From positions 1 through 21,210 of the IMG/VR virus record IMGVR_UViG_3300048672_000407: 21,210 bases of DNA; one strand, 5' to 3'. Shown in pieces: positions 8,867 to 15,123 of this stretch. The position numbers and the translations under genes were made by a program. The notes beneath the pieces are model-generated. The model saw only the letters and a list, made by a program, of their open reading frames with translations. It was not told where the DNA came from and did no database searches. Each line of letters opens with the position of its first letter. Position 1 is the stretch's first letter. This DNA is from a virus.

Positions 8867-9431
8867 TTTGTGTCTTTAATTGTTTGTAGTAGTCAGCCTG
8901 GTCCATTTCCCTGTTCAGATTCTCCAATGCTTCTGGTTTAGATGCAAAGATACGTAGTATATACTCGCGTGTCAGCACTTCTGCTTTGTAGAGCTCTATA
9001 GCTCGGACGTCGGTGAGGTATGTGGGGAATACAATAGGCTGTGTGCTAGATGTACTCATCCAGATCTTGCCAATGCGTTTAGCCAGTCCCTCTCTCTCCA
9101 TATCCTCGAGTATCTTCTTGGTAGTAGATGAGATAAAGCGCTGCGTACTGAAGTGTATCTTATACCGCTCCCGCTTTACTAGTTTGCGATTATCCACACG
9201 GAACTTACCGAACTGTGGTATCATGATATCTATGAATAGGTTGGACTCAATAGCAGCTGCTGTGAACTTGCCTACGTAGAGAATGATTTCCTCTACCATC
9301 GCTTCAGGTATACCAACCAATTGAGAAGTATCACGGTATAGTAACTCGTTCATGATCTGTCGTCCATGGGCATCAATTCCTGCTTTGGGCAAACGGGTTC
9401 CCTTGTGATACTTGGTTTTTGGCGGCTGCAT
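8850..9431 (-). CDS. HU/IHF-like DNA-binding protein
   Basis: Residues about 30-85 fit the HU/IHF fold: an N-terminal helical part (DTSQLVGIPEAMVEEIILYVGKFTAAAIESN), then beta-strand residues IDIMIPQFGKFRVDNRKL, in which IPQFGKF (71-77) corresponds to the conserved LPGFGKF-type turn. The C-terminal 100 residues are extra, helical and charged. IHF-like proteins are encoded near the packaging genes of crAss-like phages, so the context agrees; they bend or coat DNA. The start at 9431 is chosen because an AAATCAAATCATATG leader precedes it, although it overlaps the nuclease gene by 59 nt; a start at 9353 would remove the overlap and keep the HU-like part. Confidence 0.7.
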   Translation of the reverse strand: MQPPKTKYHKGTRLPKAGIDAHGRQIMNELLYRDTSQLVGIPEAMVEEIILYVGKFTAAAIESNLFIDIMIPQFGKFRVDNRKLVKRERYKIHFSTQRFISSTTKKILEDMEREGLAKRIGKIWMSTSSTQPIVFPTYLTDVRAIELYKAEVLTREYILRIFASKPEALENLNREMDQADYYKQLKTQNAETI

Positions 9432-10197
9432 ATGATTTGATTTTATTCTGATTCAGTAGAAAGAAGACAGGCTCAGGTAGAAATGGCACATTGTATCGTT
9501 GATATATGTTGTTGCTCTCCGACATGAATGGCTCTATGTGTTCTAGACGCTCAGACTCACACTGCATAGATTCATGCCATAACTCGAGCGATGGTTCTAT
9601 TCCTTCTAATGCGAAGAGATATCCGTAGATAGAGAGTTGTACCTGTGCTTTACCTACTTCAGAGTCAGGTATCTTCTGAAGTGGTGCCTTCATACGGTAG
9701 ATAGCACCTGTTGTCTCGCTCTGCCGATAGTCACGGATCCACCCTGTCTTGTAATCATGTATGTGCACATAGCGTTTACCGGTGATGTCAGTGTATATCT
9801 TACAGAAATCTATGCGCGCAGATACGAAGTACTTGTCACAGAATATGCGTAGTTCACGGTACTCTCCATCAGGTAGTTCACGTATGCGTTTGTATTCGTA
9901 TTCCACCACTCCTGGTTGCTTTGTATAAGCCAGAATCGTTGCGGATCCACTCTCTGCCTCGTGAATGGCATTACCGTAATCTATAGCTGAATTGTATTGT
10001 GTGTCCCATTCTTGTAGGATATCTTCTACCGATACCTTACGTTTCTTGGCATGCTTCTCTGCTGCCTTGATGCGCATCTCCTGCGACATACTAAATGAGT
10101 GTGCTCTGATTAAACTAGATACAGAGGTCAGCCATCTACGCTTACCTTCATCTAGTAAGAAATAACGCTGCTCCTCTGTATCGTAGTATACTTTCAT
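9373..10197 (-). CDS. PD-(D/E)XK nuclease (RecB/Cas4-like)
   Basis: The 274-aa protein carries the motifs of the RecB/Cas4-like nuclease group in order: GNAIHE with His79 (motif I), ARIDF with Asp130 (motif II), HDYKTG with Asp148 and Lys150 (the D-x-K core, motif III) and QLSIYGYL at 188-195 (motif IV with Gln and Tyr). All catalytic positions look intact, so it should be an active metal-dependent DNA nuclease. No Cys cluster for an iron-sulfur centre is seen, unlike Cas4. It begins 1 nt after the RyR gene stops. Possible roles are recombination, processing of replicating DNA before packaging, or host DNA breakdown. Confidence 0.87.
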   Translation of the reverse strand: MKVYYDTEEQRYFLLDEGKRRWLTSVSSLIRAHSFSMSQEMRIKAAEKHAKKRKVSVEDILQEWDTQYNSAIDYGNAIHEAESGSATILAYTKQPGVVEYEYKRIRELPDGEYRELRIFCDKYFVSARIDFCKIYTDITGKRYVHIHDYKTGWIRDYRQSETTGAIYRMKAPLQKIPDSEVGKAQVQLSIYGYLFALEGIEPSLELWHESMQCESERLEHIEPFMSESNNIYQRYNVPFLPEPVFFLLNQNKIKSYAAAKNQVSQGNPFAQSRN

Positions 10198-10198
10198 C

Positions 10199-10825
10199 TT
10201 AACGGGTTACTGCTTTGACTGCATACATCTGTGCAGTTTCTAAATTGGTTTTAGCGATTGCAGCTAGACGCTGTATGTTACCAGCAACTGTTGCATCCAG
10301 CATCATTGGACCACCTACACGCTCACTCACGTGACGTTCAATGGTATCATATGCATCAGCAAATGACTGCTTGATCTCTGCTACGTCTACACGTTGACCA
10401 GGGTTAAAGCTTACTGCCATCACTTCTTGACCTTTGGTCAGTGCGATGTTAGCAGATGGATCAGGATGGTTTACTTCTGCTAGTTGTGACTTCAGTGAAT
10501 GCACGGTCTGACGGAAGATGTAATCCTTTGCTTTCTGTTCAGTAGGTAAGTCTGCACAGGCTACGAAGCAGGGGTGTAGCTTATTCTCAGGATCCTTCAC
10601 TGGACCGTAAGCCCAACCTTCTGCAGCTTTCTGTGCTAACCATGAGTTATGACTGGCGTCTGGGCCAGCATCTGGATTGTGAATGTGGAACTGTACTCCC
10701 ATGATAGCAGAATCTTTCTGCCATTGCGGTGCATCTGCCCACTCGGGTTGACTGTTATCACCAATAGAGGCGCAGTACGCCTTGTTCAATTCATGTGCAA
10801 CTTGTGCGATTTGTTCGATGTTCAT
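10199..10825 (-). CDS. RyR-domain protein
   Basis: Residues 1 to about 115 (MNIEQIAQVAHELNKAY...) match the RyR domain as found in phages and bacteria: the ADAPQWQKDSAIMGVQFH segment, the SHNSWLAQKAAEGWAYGPVKDPENKLHPC segment and the LPTEQKAKDYIFR segment. The domain is named after ryanodine receptors; its role in phages is unknown, though ligand or nucleotide binding has been suggested. The remaining part is helical. The frame is open to an ATG at 10909, but a promoter at 10914-10944 places the transcript start about there. The ATG at 10825 has the usual leader (AACTAAACCACACACAT) and begins where the domain begins, so it is preferred. Confidence 0.85.
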   Translation of the reverse strand: MNIEQIAQVAHELNKAYCASIGDNSQPEWADAPQWQKDSAIMGVQFHIHNPDAGPDASHNSWLAQKAAEGWAYGPVKDPENKLHPCFVACADLPTEQKAKDYIFRQTVHSLKSQLAEVNHPDPSANIALTKGQEVMAVSFNPGQRVDVAEIKQSFADAYDTIERHVSERVGGPMMLDATVAGNIQRLAAIAKTNLETAQMYAVKAVTR

Positions 10826-10913
10826 ATGTGTGTGGTTTAGTTTATAGAGTTCTGATTGTAGGTATGCTTCCATACCACCTCGTCCTGTACGTAATATCAG
10901 CTGTTCCATACCA

Positions 10914-10944
10914 CTAAAGTAGCATAAGGAGATGATACTACAAA
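10914..10944 (-). promoter_or_regulatory. Promoter for the head and packaging operon (TTTG-N19-TACTTTAG)
   Basis: On the minus strand TTTG (plus 10941-10944) is followed by 19 nt and TACTTTAG (plus 10914-10921), which differs from TAnnTTTG at one position. The predicted start is near 10909, giving a leader of about 85 nt before the RyR ATG at 10825. The promoter lies just after the stop codon of the 82-aa gene and could drive the whole block down to the terminator at 981. Confidence 0.6.
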
Positions 10945-10947
10945 GAA

Positions 10948-11196
10948 CTATTTGAAATCAGTCAATCCTTCAGGGAAGGTAGGGTATACCTTATACCTGT
11001 GCTCTAGTCTACGAGCGAGTTGTATGGTGTCGAGTGCCATCAATATAGGCACACCTCTAAGATTACACATGATCCAGGCGCCATCTACCGGATACATATA
11101 TCCCAGTGTTGCCCATTGGTCTAGACCTGCAAGTGTAGAGGAGCACACCACTTTGTAGTGTGTCTTCTCGTCAGTTAGTTTCAGTGATGTGATCAT
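10948..11196 (-). CDS. Unknown 82-aa protein, first minus-strand gene
   Basis: Not recognised. The 82-aa product (MITSLKLTDEKTHYKVV...) has no membrane segment or signal peptide; the middle is moderately hydrophobic (GYMYPVDGAWIMCNLRGVPILMALDTIQLARR) and could form a small alpha/beta domain. The open frame extends to 11385, but the upstream part runs through the palindromes of the divergent control region and lacks coding character. The ATG at 11196 has a C/A-rich leader (CCTTCACACAC) and is preferred. It is first in the leftward block, facing the 205-aa gene on the other strand. Confidence 0.65.
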   Translation of the reverse strand: MITSLKLTDEKTHYKVVCSSTLAGLDQWATLGYMYPVDGAWIMCNLRGVPILMALDTIQLARRLEHRYKVYPTFPEGLTDFK

Positions 11197-11409
11197 GTGT
11201 GTGAAGGTACGATGCGGAATCGAAAAATTTATATGCGCAAAAATTTTCGTGCGTGTCTGTGGAGTGCGGGACCACCTCATCTTGAGTCCCCGACTAAGAT
11301 TTGCGGACGGAAACACCACCCCTTGGAAACAAGGACAGTCGAAATCCGCGCCTAGTATCAATAGTGAGCTAGGATATTCTCTCATTCAACTCAATCAAAC
11401 TCCACAAAC
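11197..11409. promoter_or_regulatory. Divergent control region with several inverted repeats
   Basis: This 213-nt stretch separates the leftward and rightward gene blocks. It holds an AT-rich inverted repeat (CGAAAA...TTTTCG, 11221-11249), a GGGAC...GTCCC repeat (11268-11290), an overlapping GTCC...GGAC pair (11286-11308), and CCTTG-GAAA-CAAGG (11321-11334), which resembles the palindromes upstream of the winged-helix gene. No promoter matching TTTG-N20-TAnnTTTG was found for either direction, so transcription here may use other signals, for instance a phage polymerase. Confidence 0.55.
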
Positions 11410-12027
11410 ATGGACAACTCACAAGCAGCTGTAGCAACAGCACCAACACCCGTAGTAATGGTAGTACGTAATGGCAAGGCAATCCAAGCATTGGACTTGG
11501 CACGTGTACAATCTATTATCGGCGGGACACGAGTATTGACAGCAAATGACCACGGCAAGTACATTGACGGGTTCAAAGTAATCGGCAACGGTAACTTCAA
11601 CCCATCTGCACCTCAAGCTAGTGGTAAACTGTCACCTGCGAGTTTCATCTACAATGTGAACTTGATTAGCGAAGTTGCAATGTCAGGCAACAAGTATCTA
11701 GCAGCCGTAGCAGCATTAAATGCAGCAAAGGGCGACGTAGAACTTACGCATGACGCTTGTAATGACATCCTGAATGCCTTACGTGTTTCATTCAACACAC
11801 CAAAACAGTCTTTCGTGGACGGTCAATTGGTTAAAGGCTCAGTTACTGTTGTTACAACAGAGAAAGGCTCCCTCATCAAGATGGAGAACGTTACAGCAAT
11901 GCCTGCAGAATCAGCATCTACTCTACGCAAAGGTTTAAGCCTTGTGGGATTAGATAGCGCCGCTGCAGCTCAAGGTGCTACACCAATTGCAGGTAACCCT
12001 TTCGCAACCGCTACTCAAACCAAGTAG
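11410..12027 (+). CDS. Unknown 205-aa protein, possibly nucleic-acid binding
   Basis: Not firmly recognised. The N-terminal part (MDNSQAAVATAPTPVVMVVRNGKAIQALDLARVQ) is followed by a region with many Gly, Val and Asn and alternating hydrophobic residues, including SFNTPKQSFVDGQLVKGSVTVVTTEKGSLIKMENVTAM at about 127-164. This strand-rich make-up could fit an OB-fold or single-stranded DNA binding protein, but no diagnostic motif is seen. The C-terminus is Ala-rich and flexible. It is the first rightward gene, alone between the control region and its own terminator, which suggests an abundant product. The leader is CAATCAAACTCCACAAAC. Confidence 0.8.
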   Translation: MDNSQAAVATAPTPVVMVVRNGKAIQALDLARVQSIIGGTRVLTANDHGKYIDGFKVIGNGNFNPSAPQASGKLSPASFIYNVNLISEVAMSGNKYLAAVAALNAAKGDVELTHDACNDILNALRVSFNTPKQSFVDGQLVKGSVTVVTTEKGSLIKMENVTAMPAESASTLRKGLSLVGLDSAAAAQGATPIAGNPFATATQTK

Positions 12028-12042
12028 TAAACTCTTGAGATT

Positions 12043-12072
12043 GGCTGTCCCTTCGGGGATGGCCCTTCTTTT
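12043..12072 (+). terminator. Rho-independent terminator with UUCG loop
   Basis: GGCTGTCCC and GGGATGGCC form a 9-bp stem (two G-U pairs) closed by a TTCG tetraloop, followed by CTTCTTTT. It lies 16 nt after the stop codon of the 205-aa gene and before the end of the convergent minus-strand gene. The minus strand shows no T-run after the stem, so it should act mainly on rightward transcripts. Confidence 0.8.
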
Positions 12073-12103
12073 CCGTTCACGAGCACCACGAGAAGTCGCC
12101 AGG

Positions 12104-12604
12104 CTAGACACCAGACATCAGCTGCAGGTTCATCTCTTTGGGTGCACGCAGATCTGTGAGCGGTGACGCTATACCATTGGTCTCAGCCAAGTGCTGTAGT
12201 GATGCGGTGATAGTAGATAGTGGCTTGCCACGTCTCAATTTGAATGGGTTGATAATGTAATGCCCTACCTCAGCAGCAGGTATGAGGATCTCAGCCTTCT
12301 TGAGGGCAGATATAGCAGTTCTAGTATTGCTATCCGTCCTACCCGCTACCCAGAACACGTTATTCATCTTCATCTCGGGCTGTATACGGAACAGTAACAG
12401 CTTAATAGCACCCATTGGGAGCCCACGATACAGTGTACTGTCTACGATCACGACCGAAGTGAGAAGTATTGACTCTTCCTGGCCTTCATCATGGGTAAAT
12501 ATGCCATCACTGATAGAATCTTTGCGCGTAGTGATACGTTTGGAGGCTGCTTGCAGCTTGTAAGCGAGGTCTAATAGCTGGAAATACGTAGGTGTGCGAG
12601 ACAT
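12104..12604 (-). CDS. Winged-helix DNA-binding protein, RepL-like
   Basis: The 166-aa product has a segment at about residues 60-128 that reads like a winged helix-turn-helix: an MNNVFWVAGRTDSNTRTAISALKKAEIL stretch (recognition helix about 90-103) followed by the wing VGHYIINPFKLRRGK. The closing YxINPxxxxRG pattern is familiar from plasmid RepL and similar replication or regulatory proteins. It is the only minus-strand gene in the right half and sits behind two palindromic repeats and a promoter, so it probably binds there, as repressor, activator or replication initiator. The start at 12604 is chosen because a -7 box TATATTTG lies 17-24 nt upstream and rules out the earlier ATG at 12631. 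Confidence 0.72.
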   Translation of the reverse strand: MSRTPTYFQLLDLAYKLQAASKRITTRKDSISDGIFTHDEGQEESILLTSVVIVDSTLYRGLPMGAIKLLLFRIQPEMKMNNVFWVAGRTDSNTRTAISALKKAEILIPAAEVGHYIINPFKLRRGKPLSTITASLQHLAETNGIASPLTDLRAPKEMNLQLMSGV

Positions 12605-12620
12605 AGTGTGTGATTTGAGA

Positions 12621-12645
12621 CAAATATACACTTTCGCATCGAAAA
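12621..12645 (-). promoter_or_regulatory. Promoter -7 box of the winged-helix gene, overlapped by a palindrome
   Basis: On the minus strand TATATTTG (plus 12621-12628) matches TAnnTTTG exactly. No TTTG lies 19-21 nt upstream, so the -33 element is weak. Between the two positions lies the inverted repeat TTTCG-CAT-CGAAA (12632-12644), well placed as an operator. A good -7 box with a poor -33 box fits a promoter that depends on an activator. Confidence 0.55.
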
Positions 12646-12663
12646 TAGACAGCCCAGAAACGC

Positions 12664-12721
12664 CAATGTCTTGAAATCAGGACAGATTTGATAGGCAATG
12701 TCTTGAAAACAAGACAACATT
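12664..12721. repeat. Two direct repeats carrying palindromes, 32 bp apart
   Basis: Both copies begin CAATGTCTTGAAA. The second holds the perfect palindrome TGTCTTG-AAAA-CAAGACA (12699-12716); the first has the same with one mismatch, TGTCTTG-AAAT-CAGGACA (12667-12684). The 32-bp spacing is about three helical turns, so two dimers would bind the same DNA face. A related CCTTG-GAAA-CAAGG lies at 11321-11334. The likely binder is the neighbouring winged-helix protein, by inference. Confidence 0.75.
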
Positions 12722-12809
12722 TCCTCTGAAACGCAGTGGTAGCAGGCCCTCACGATTCTTGCTCTTAGATAAGCGCGGGCTGATGCGTGGATGTGGCGCT
12801 CGGCGCCTA

Positions 12810-12843
12810 CCCCACCTCCCCCATTACCCCTGTTATTTACCCC
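12810..12843 (-). other. Possible G-quadruplex
   Basis: The minus strand carries four G-runs: GGGG, then GGGG after 9 nt, GGGGG after 4 nt and GGGG after 4 nt. This fits the usual quadruplex pattern with one slightly long loop. It lies in the gap between the winged-helix gene and the rightward genes. Confidence 0.5.
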
Positions 12844-12965
12844 TCTACGCTCCACTACACCCATCCTCATACATATATGGGTCTGCTCTATATCACTATA
12901 TCGTCACGTAGTGTATTTCCACATACCTACATTCCACGCCAAATACGTCAACAACAACTACACAT

Positions 12966-13148
12966 ATGACTCTCAATGCCTATTACTTCATACATAAAGG
13001 CTACAATCTAGCCCCTGTATATGCACATACCGAGCAAGAAGCTCGTACTATTCTCCTCACACAACACGTTTGGTGTGATGCTCCGTACAATGCTCCGCTC
13101 AAATCAGTGGCTATTGGTACAGAGTGGGAACGTATATGTGCTGCATAA
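12966..13148 (+). CDS. Unknown 60-aa protein
   Basis: A small gene with a strong A/C-rich leader (CAACAACAACTACACAT) right before the ATG, the same kind found at most genes here. The product (MTLNAYYFIHKGYNLAPVYAHTEQEARTIL...) is Tyr-rich and soluble, with a short alpha/beta look, and ends ERICAA. No family recognised. It is the first gene of the rightward run after the C-rich gap. Confidence 0.65.
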   Translation: MTLNAYYFIHKGYNLAPVYAHTEQEARTILLTQHVWCDAPYNAPLKSVAIGTEWERICAA

Positions 13149-13400
13149 CCTTCTTGTCTACCAGTTGAAGTGGCTCAGTAAAACCGAGAGCCTTGAAAGC
13201 CTAATGGCCAGATAATGTATACCATAGGAGTATACGTCTGAAGCGACCGGGTATTGGTAGACAACATCACTGATCACTATAGCAATACCTCTTACGCTCC
13301 TTGAGTGGAGATAAAGTATGTAGCTTACAGATCACCCAGCAGTTCCACCTTACAGCTTCTGCGAGCAATCCTTAGCCGAAGGGGTGGGGCTGCTTTTATT
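13149..13400 (+). other. 252-nt structured leader or intergenic region
   Basis: No gene with a credible start is seen here. It contains several possible hairpins: GGCTC...GAGCC (13171-13193), GTATAC...GTATAC (around 13217-13235), and GGTATTG...CAATACC (13250-13256 with 13283-13289). The words GGGTATTGG and AAGGGGTG followed by ATCCCCC recur in the gap at 13846-14102. It may be a structured 5' leader of the next gene. Confidence 0.45.
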
Positions 13401-13595
13401 ATGGAATTAATCCCCCGATATATGGAACATGTTACCAAGCAAGTCGACATCATCACTGCTATTGCTATCATTACTGAACTGGCCAAGCACAATATCATCG
13501 ACTACAAAGTAGGCTCACACACCGTCAGTATGCCTGAACAGCACTGGAGTAAAGTAGAGCACCTGTTACCACCACCAATCAACGAGCAGCAGTAG
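13401..13595 (+). CDS. Unknown 64-aa protein
   Basis: A short frame (MELIPRYMEHVTKQVDIITAIAIITELAKHNIIDYKVG...) with a helical, Ile/Ala-rich start, then a strand-like part and a Pro-rich end (LLPPPINEQQ). This could be a small helix-turn-helix-like or adaptor protein; nothing firmer can be said. The frame is open upstream to a GTG at 13305, but that part overlaps the structured region. The ATG at 13422 (MEHVTKQ) is an alternative start. Neither has the usual CAACTACAAC leader, so the start is uncertain. Confidence 0.5.
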   Translation: MELIPRYMEHVTKQVDIITAIAIITELAKHNIIDYKVGSHTVSMPEQHWSKVEHLLPPPINEQQ

Positions 13596-13629
13596 TGCTC
13601 TCGTTTAATTGTTAACAACAACTAAACAT

Positions 13630-13845
13630 ATGCGTACCCTATACGTAAAATTGATTTCACTTGATGATCTATCCCAGCATTGGGGCAGTTTAGCATATAC
13701 CACCGGCTCATCTATCAGATTCATGTCACTCGATTCATTTGTATACATACAGTGTACAAAGAAGGGTGAGGTGAACTATGATAAAGCGTCAGTGTATAGT
13801 GTGCCTGAACTGATCCAACGAGATGGCGTGGTCGTCGTCAAATAG
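13630..13845 (+). CDS. Unknown 71-aa protein
   Basis: Starts at an ATG preceded by AACAACAACTAAACAT, the typical leader. The product (MRTLYVKLISLDDLSQHWGSLAYTTGSSIRFMSLDSFVYIQ...) looks like a small beta-rich domain with no membrane segment. The opening, with a YTTGSS turn after two strands, faintly recalls the YTGGTL turn of the paralogue family downstream, but length and the rest do not match, so no relation is claimed. Confidence 0.62.
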   Translation: MRTLYVKLISLDDLSQHWGSLAYTTGSSIRFMSLDSFVYIQCTKKGEVNYDKASVYSVPELIQRDGVVVVK

Positions 13846-14102
13846 CTCTGCGTAAGCAGCACAAGACACGATACCTTGCACTGGACATGCAGAGGTTTAA
13901 ATACACTGGGTATTGGGAAGTCTATTACCAATCGTGCTAGTATACACCACGTGTGGTGGGCATTAGCTCCAGTAACGTGAAAGGGGTGCAATCCCCCATC
14001 TTTGTCAATAACAACTTATAATACCCCCTTGCTTTGAGACAACCCGTGGCATGTATAGAGATATGCATGCCACACATTTATTCAACTACAAACAACAATC
14101 TT
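13846..14102 (+). other. 257-nt structured leader region before the paralogue cluster
   Basis: No convincing gene is seen. Hairpins include CTCTGC...GCAGAG (13846-13894), ATTGG...CCAAT (13912-13932), GGGG-TGCAAT-CCCC (13983-13996) and GTGGCATG...CATGCCAC (14046-14073, 8 bp, 12-nt loop). The last lies 30 nt before the ATG of the first paralogue and could affect its translation. It shares GGGTATTGG and AAGGGGTG...ATCCCCC with the gap at 13149-13400. Confidence 0.5.
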
Positions 14103-14480
14103 ATGGACTTACTCAAGTTCGAACAACTACGGATGGGTAACATATACCTGATCCATGTAAAGCATTCAACACGTAGAATATTGTTCCAGTATACTGGTGG
14201 TACGCTCAACGGTGCTTGCATACTACCGCCTATGATAGTATTCGATGATAGTATAACAGAACCACCAACTGATTACTATATCATGCGAGAGGCAGGTATA
14301 TTAGATTTCAACGCATCTAGTAATCACTATCTTGCTGGCTATGAGGATGTATCTGGTACACTATTGGCTGAGTACTGCAGTAAATGCGTACGTAATGACT
14401 ACCGAGAGCTATGGGTAGAATTAGTAGAAAGGAATGCTGATTTCACACCCGATTATTCACACTATAATTTCATACCCTAA
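14103..14480 (+). CDS. Tandem paralogue 1 with conserved C-terminal tail (125 aa)
   Basis: Function unknown. It begins MDLLKFEQLRMGNIY, has the turn FQYTGGTLNG near residues 33-42, a later HYLAGYEDVSGTL segment and ends SHYNFIP right before the stop. The same start, YxGGTL turn and tail recur in the following genes, which shows they arose by duplication. The product is acidic, aromatic-rich and strand-rich, without signal peptide or membrane segment. The ATG at 14103 has the TTCAACTACAAACAACAATCTT leader; the frame open to 14034 is not used. The stop overlaps the next start (TAATG). Confidence 0.75.
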   Translation: MDLLKFEQLRMGNIYLIHVKHSTRRILFQYTGGTLNGACILPPMIVFDDSITEPPTDYYIMREAGILDFNASSNHYLAGYEDVSGTLLAEYCSKCVRNDYRELWVELVERNADFTPDYSHYNFIP

Positions 14481-14830
14481 TGGAACTACTTACAATCGAA
14501 GAACTACAGCTAGGTGTTATATACAAAGCTGTACGAGTTAATCCGTATAGTGCACCAGCAAAAGAAGATCTTGCTTATCTATTCGCATACAATGGTGGTA
14601 CCCTAACTAAAGATACTACTATTCTCTTCACGGATAGTGATGGAGAAAAGAGACAGCTCACTACTGGTAGTTTGAGTACGCTTGATAATAGCGCATTCAA
14701 AGGCTATCGACAAGCCAATACCCGCCAAATCACTCACTATTATGCTACAATGGGTATGGTATTTGATCACAATGCTATCAACAAGCAAATCGGCAATATT
14801 GCACATAACCACTTCAACTTCATGCCATGA
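14480..14830 (+). CDS. Tandem paralogue 2 with conserved C-terminal tail (116 aa)
   Basis: Clearly related to the gene before it: MELLTIEELQLGVIY against MDLLKFEQLRMGNIY, FAYNGGTLTK for the central turn, an AFKGYRQANTRQITHYY segment and the end NHFNFMP. It starts inside the previous stop (TAATG) and its own stop overlaps the next start (ATGA), so the genes are translated as a coupled chain. Unknown function; strand-rich, soluble. The close match at the N-terminus makes this pair the most recent duplication in the set. Confidence 0.75.
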   Translation: MELLTIEELQLGVIYKAVRVNPYSAPAKEDLAYLFAYNGGTLTKDTTILFTDSDGEKRQLTTGSLSTLDNSAFKGYRQANTRQITHYYATMGMVFDHNAINKQIGNIAHNHFNFMP

Positions 14831-15123
14831 CCTACACAGATCTAAAAGAACCTGGTTATTACACACGTGTATGGAGTGATGGCGACTGCTATGTATTCTA
14901 CTTCAATGGCAAATCAGCTAAGGACTTCAGAGAATCTAACACAGAGCGTGTATTAACAATACGCGGTAGTAGTGATATCAACTGGCGTGTAGTTACACAA
15001 GGTGAACGTGAAACGCTCATAGCAGCTGAGGTAGCAGCTCGAAAGAAAGCTGTTAGGGCTGAGCGTGAGTATCACAAACACACAGATAAATTATTACATT
15101 CACACTTCAATTTTATGCCGTGA
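14827..15123 (+). CDS. Tandem paralogue 3 with conserved C-terminal tail (98 aa)
   Basis: More diverged and shorter: MTYTDLKEPGYYTRV at the start, FYFNGKSAKD where the others have YxGGTL, then a helical basic stretch (ETLIAAEVAARKKAVRAEREYHKHTDK, about 66-90) not found in the other members, and the tail SHFNFMP. Keeping the tail while the middle changed suggests the tail has a function of its own. Coupled to both neighbours by ATGA and GTGA overlaps. Function unknown. Confidence 0.72.
   Translation: MTYTDLKEPGYYTRVWSDGDCYVFYFNGKSAKDFRESNTERVLTIRGSSDINWRVVTQGERETLIAAEVAARKKAVRAEREYHKHTDKLLHSHFNFMP

Larger units (their letters stand above)
12605..12965. promoter_or_regulatory. 361-nt intergenic region with palindromic repeats and G-rich block
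   Basis: This gap separates the minus-strand winged-helix gene from the rightward small genes. From left to right it holds the promoter and its palindrome (12621-12645), two direct copies of an operator-like palindrome (12664-12721), and a C-rich, G-poor stretch (12806-12875) whose minus strand has four runs of at least four G. No open reading frame here has a believable start, and no TAnnTTTG box was found for the rightward genes. The mix of repeats, a DNA-binding gene and a G-rich block could mark a control region or a replication origin. Confidence 0.6.

Noticed and set aside
11391-11616. Minus-strand frames over the 205-aa gene
   Set aside because: They are shadows of a gene with clear leader and terminator and have odd composition.
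13887-13940. 17-aa frame MQRFKYTGYWEVYYQSC
   Set aside because: Its YTG recalls the paralogue family, but it lies across hairpins, has no leader and is too short to support.
13960-14000. tRNA-like words GGGCATTAGCTC and GGGGTGCAATCCCC
   Set aside because: They recall a tRNA D-arm and T-arm, but are far too close together and there is no matching acceptor stem or anticodon arm.
13950-14010. Cobalamin-riboswitch-like word GAAAGGGGTGCAATCCCC
   Set aside because: Only one helix resembles the riboswitch; the conserved GCTG...CGCAACTGT part is missing and the genes downstream have no link to cobalamin.
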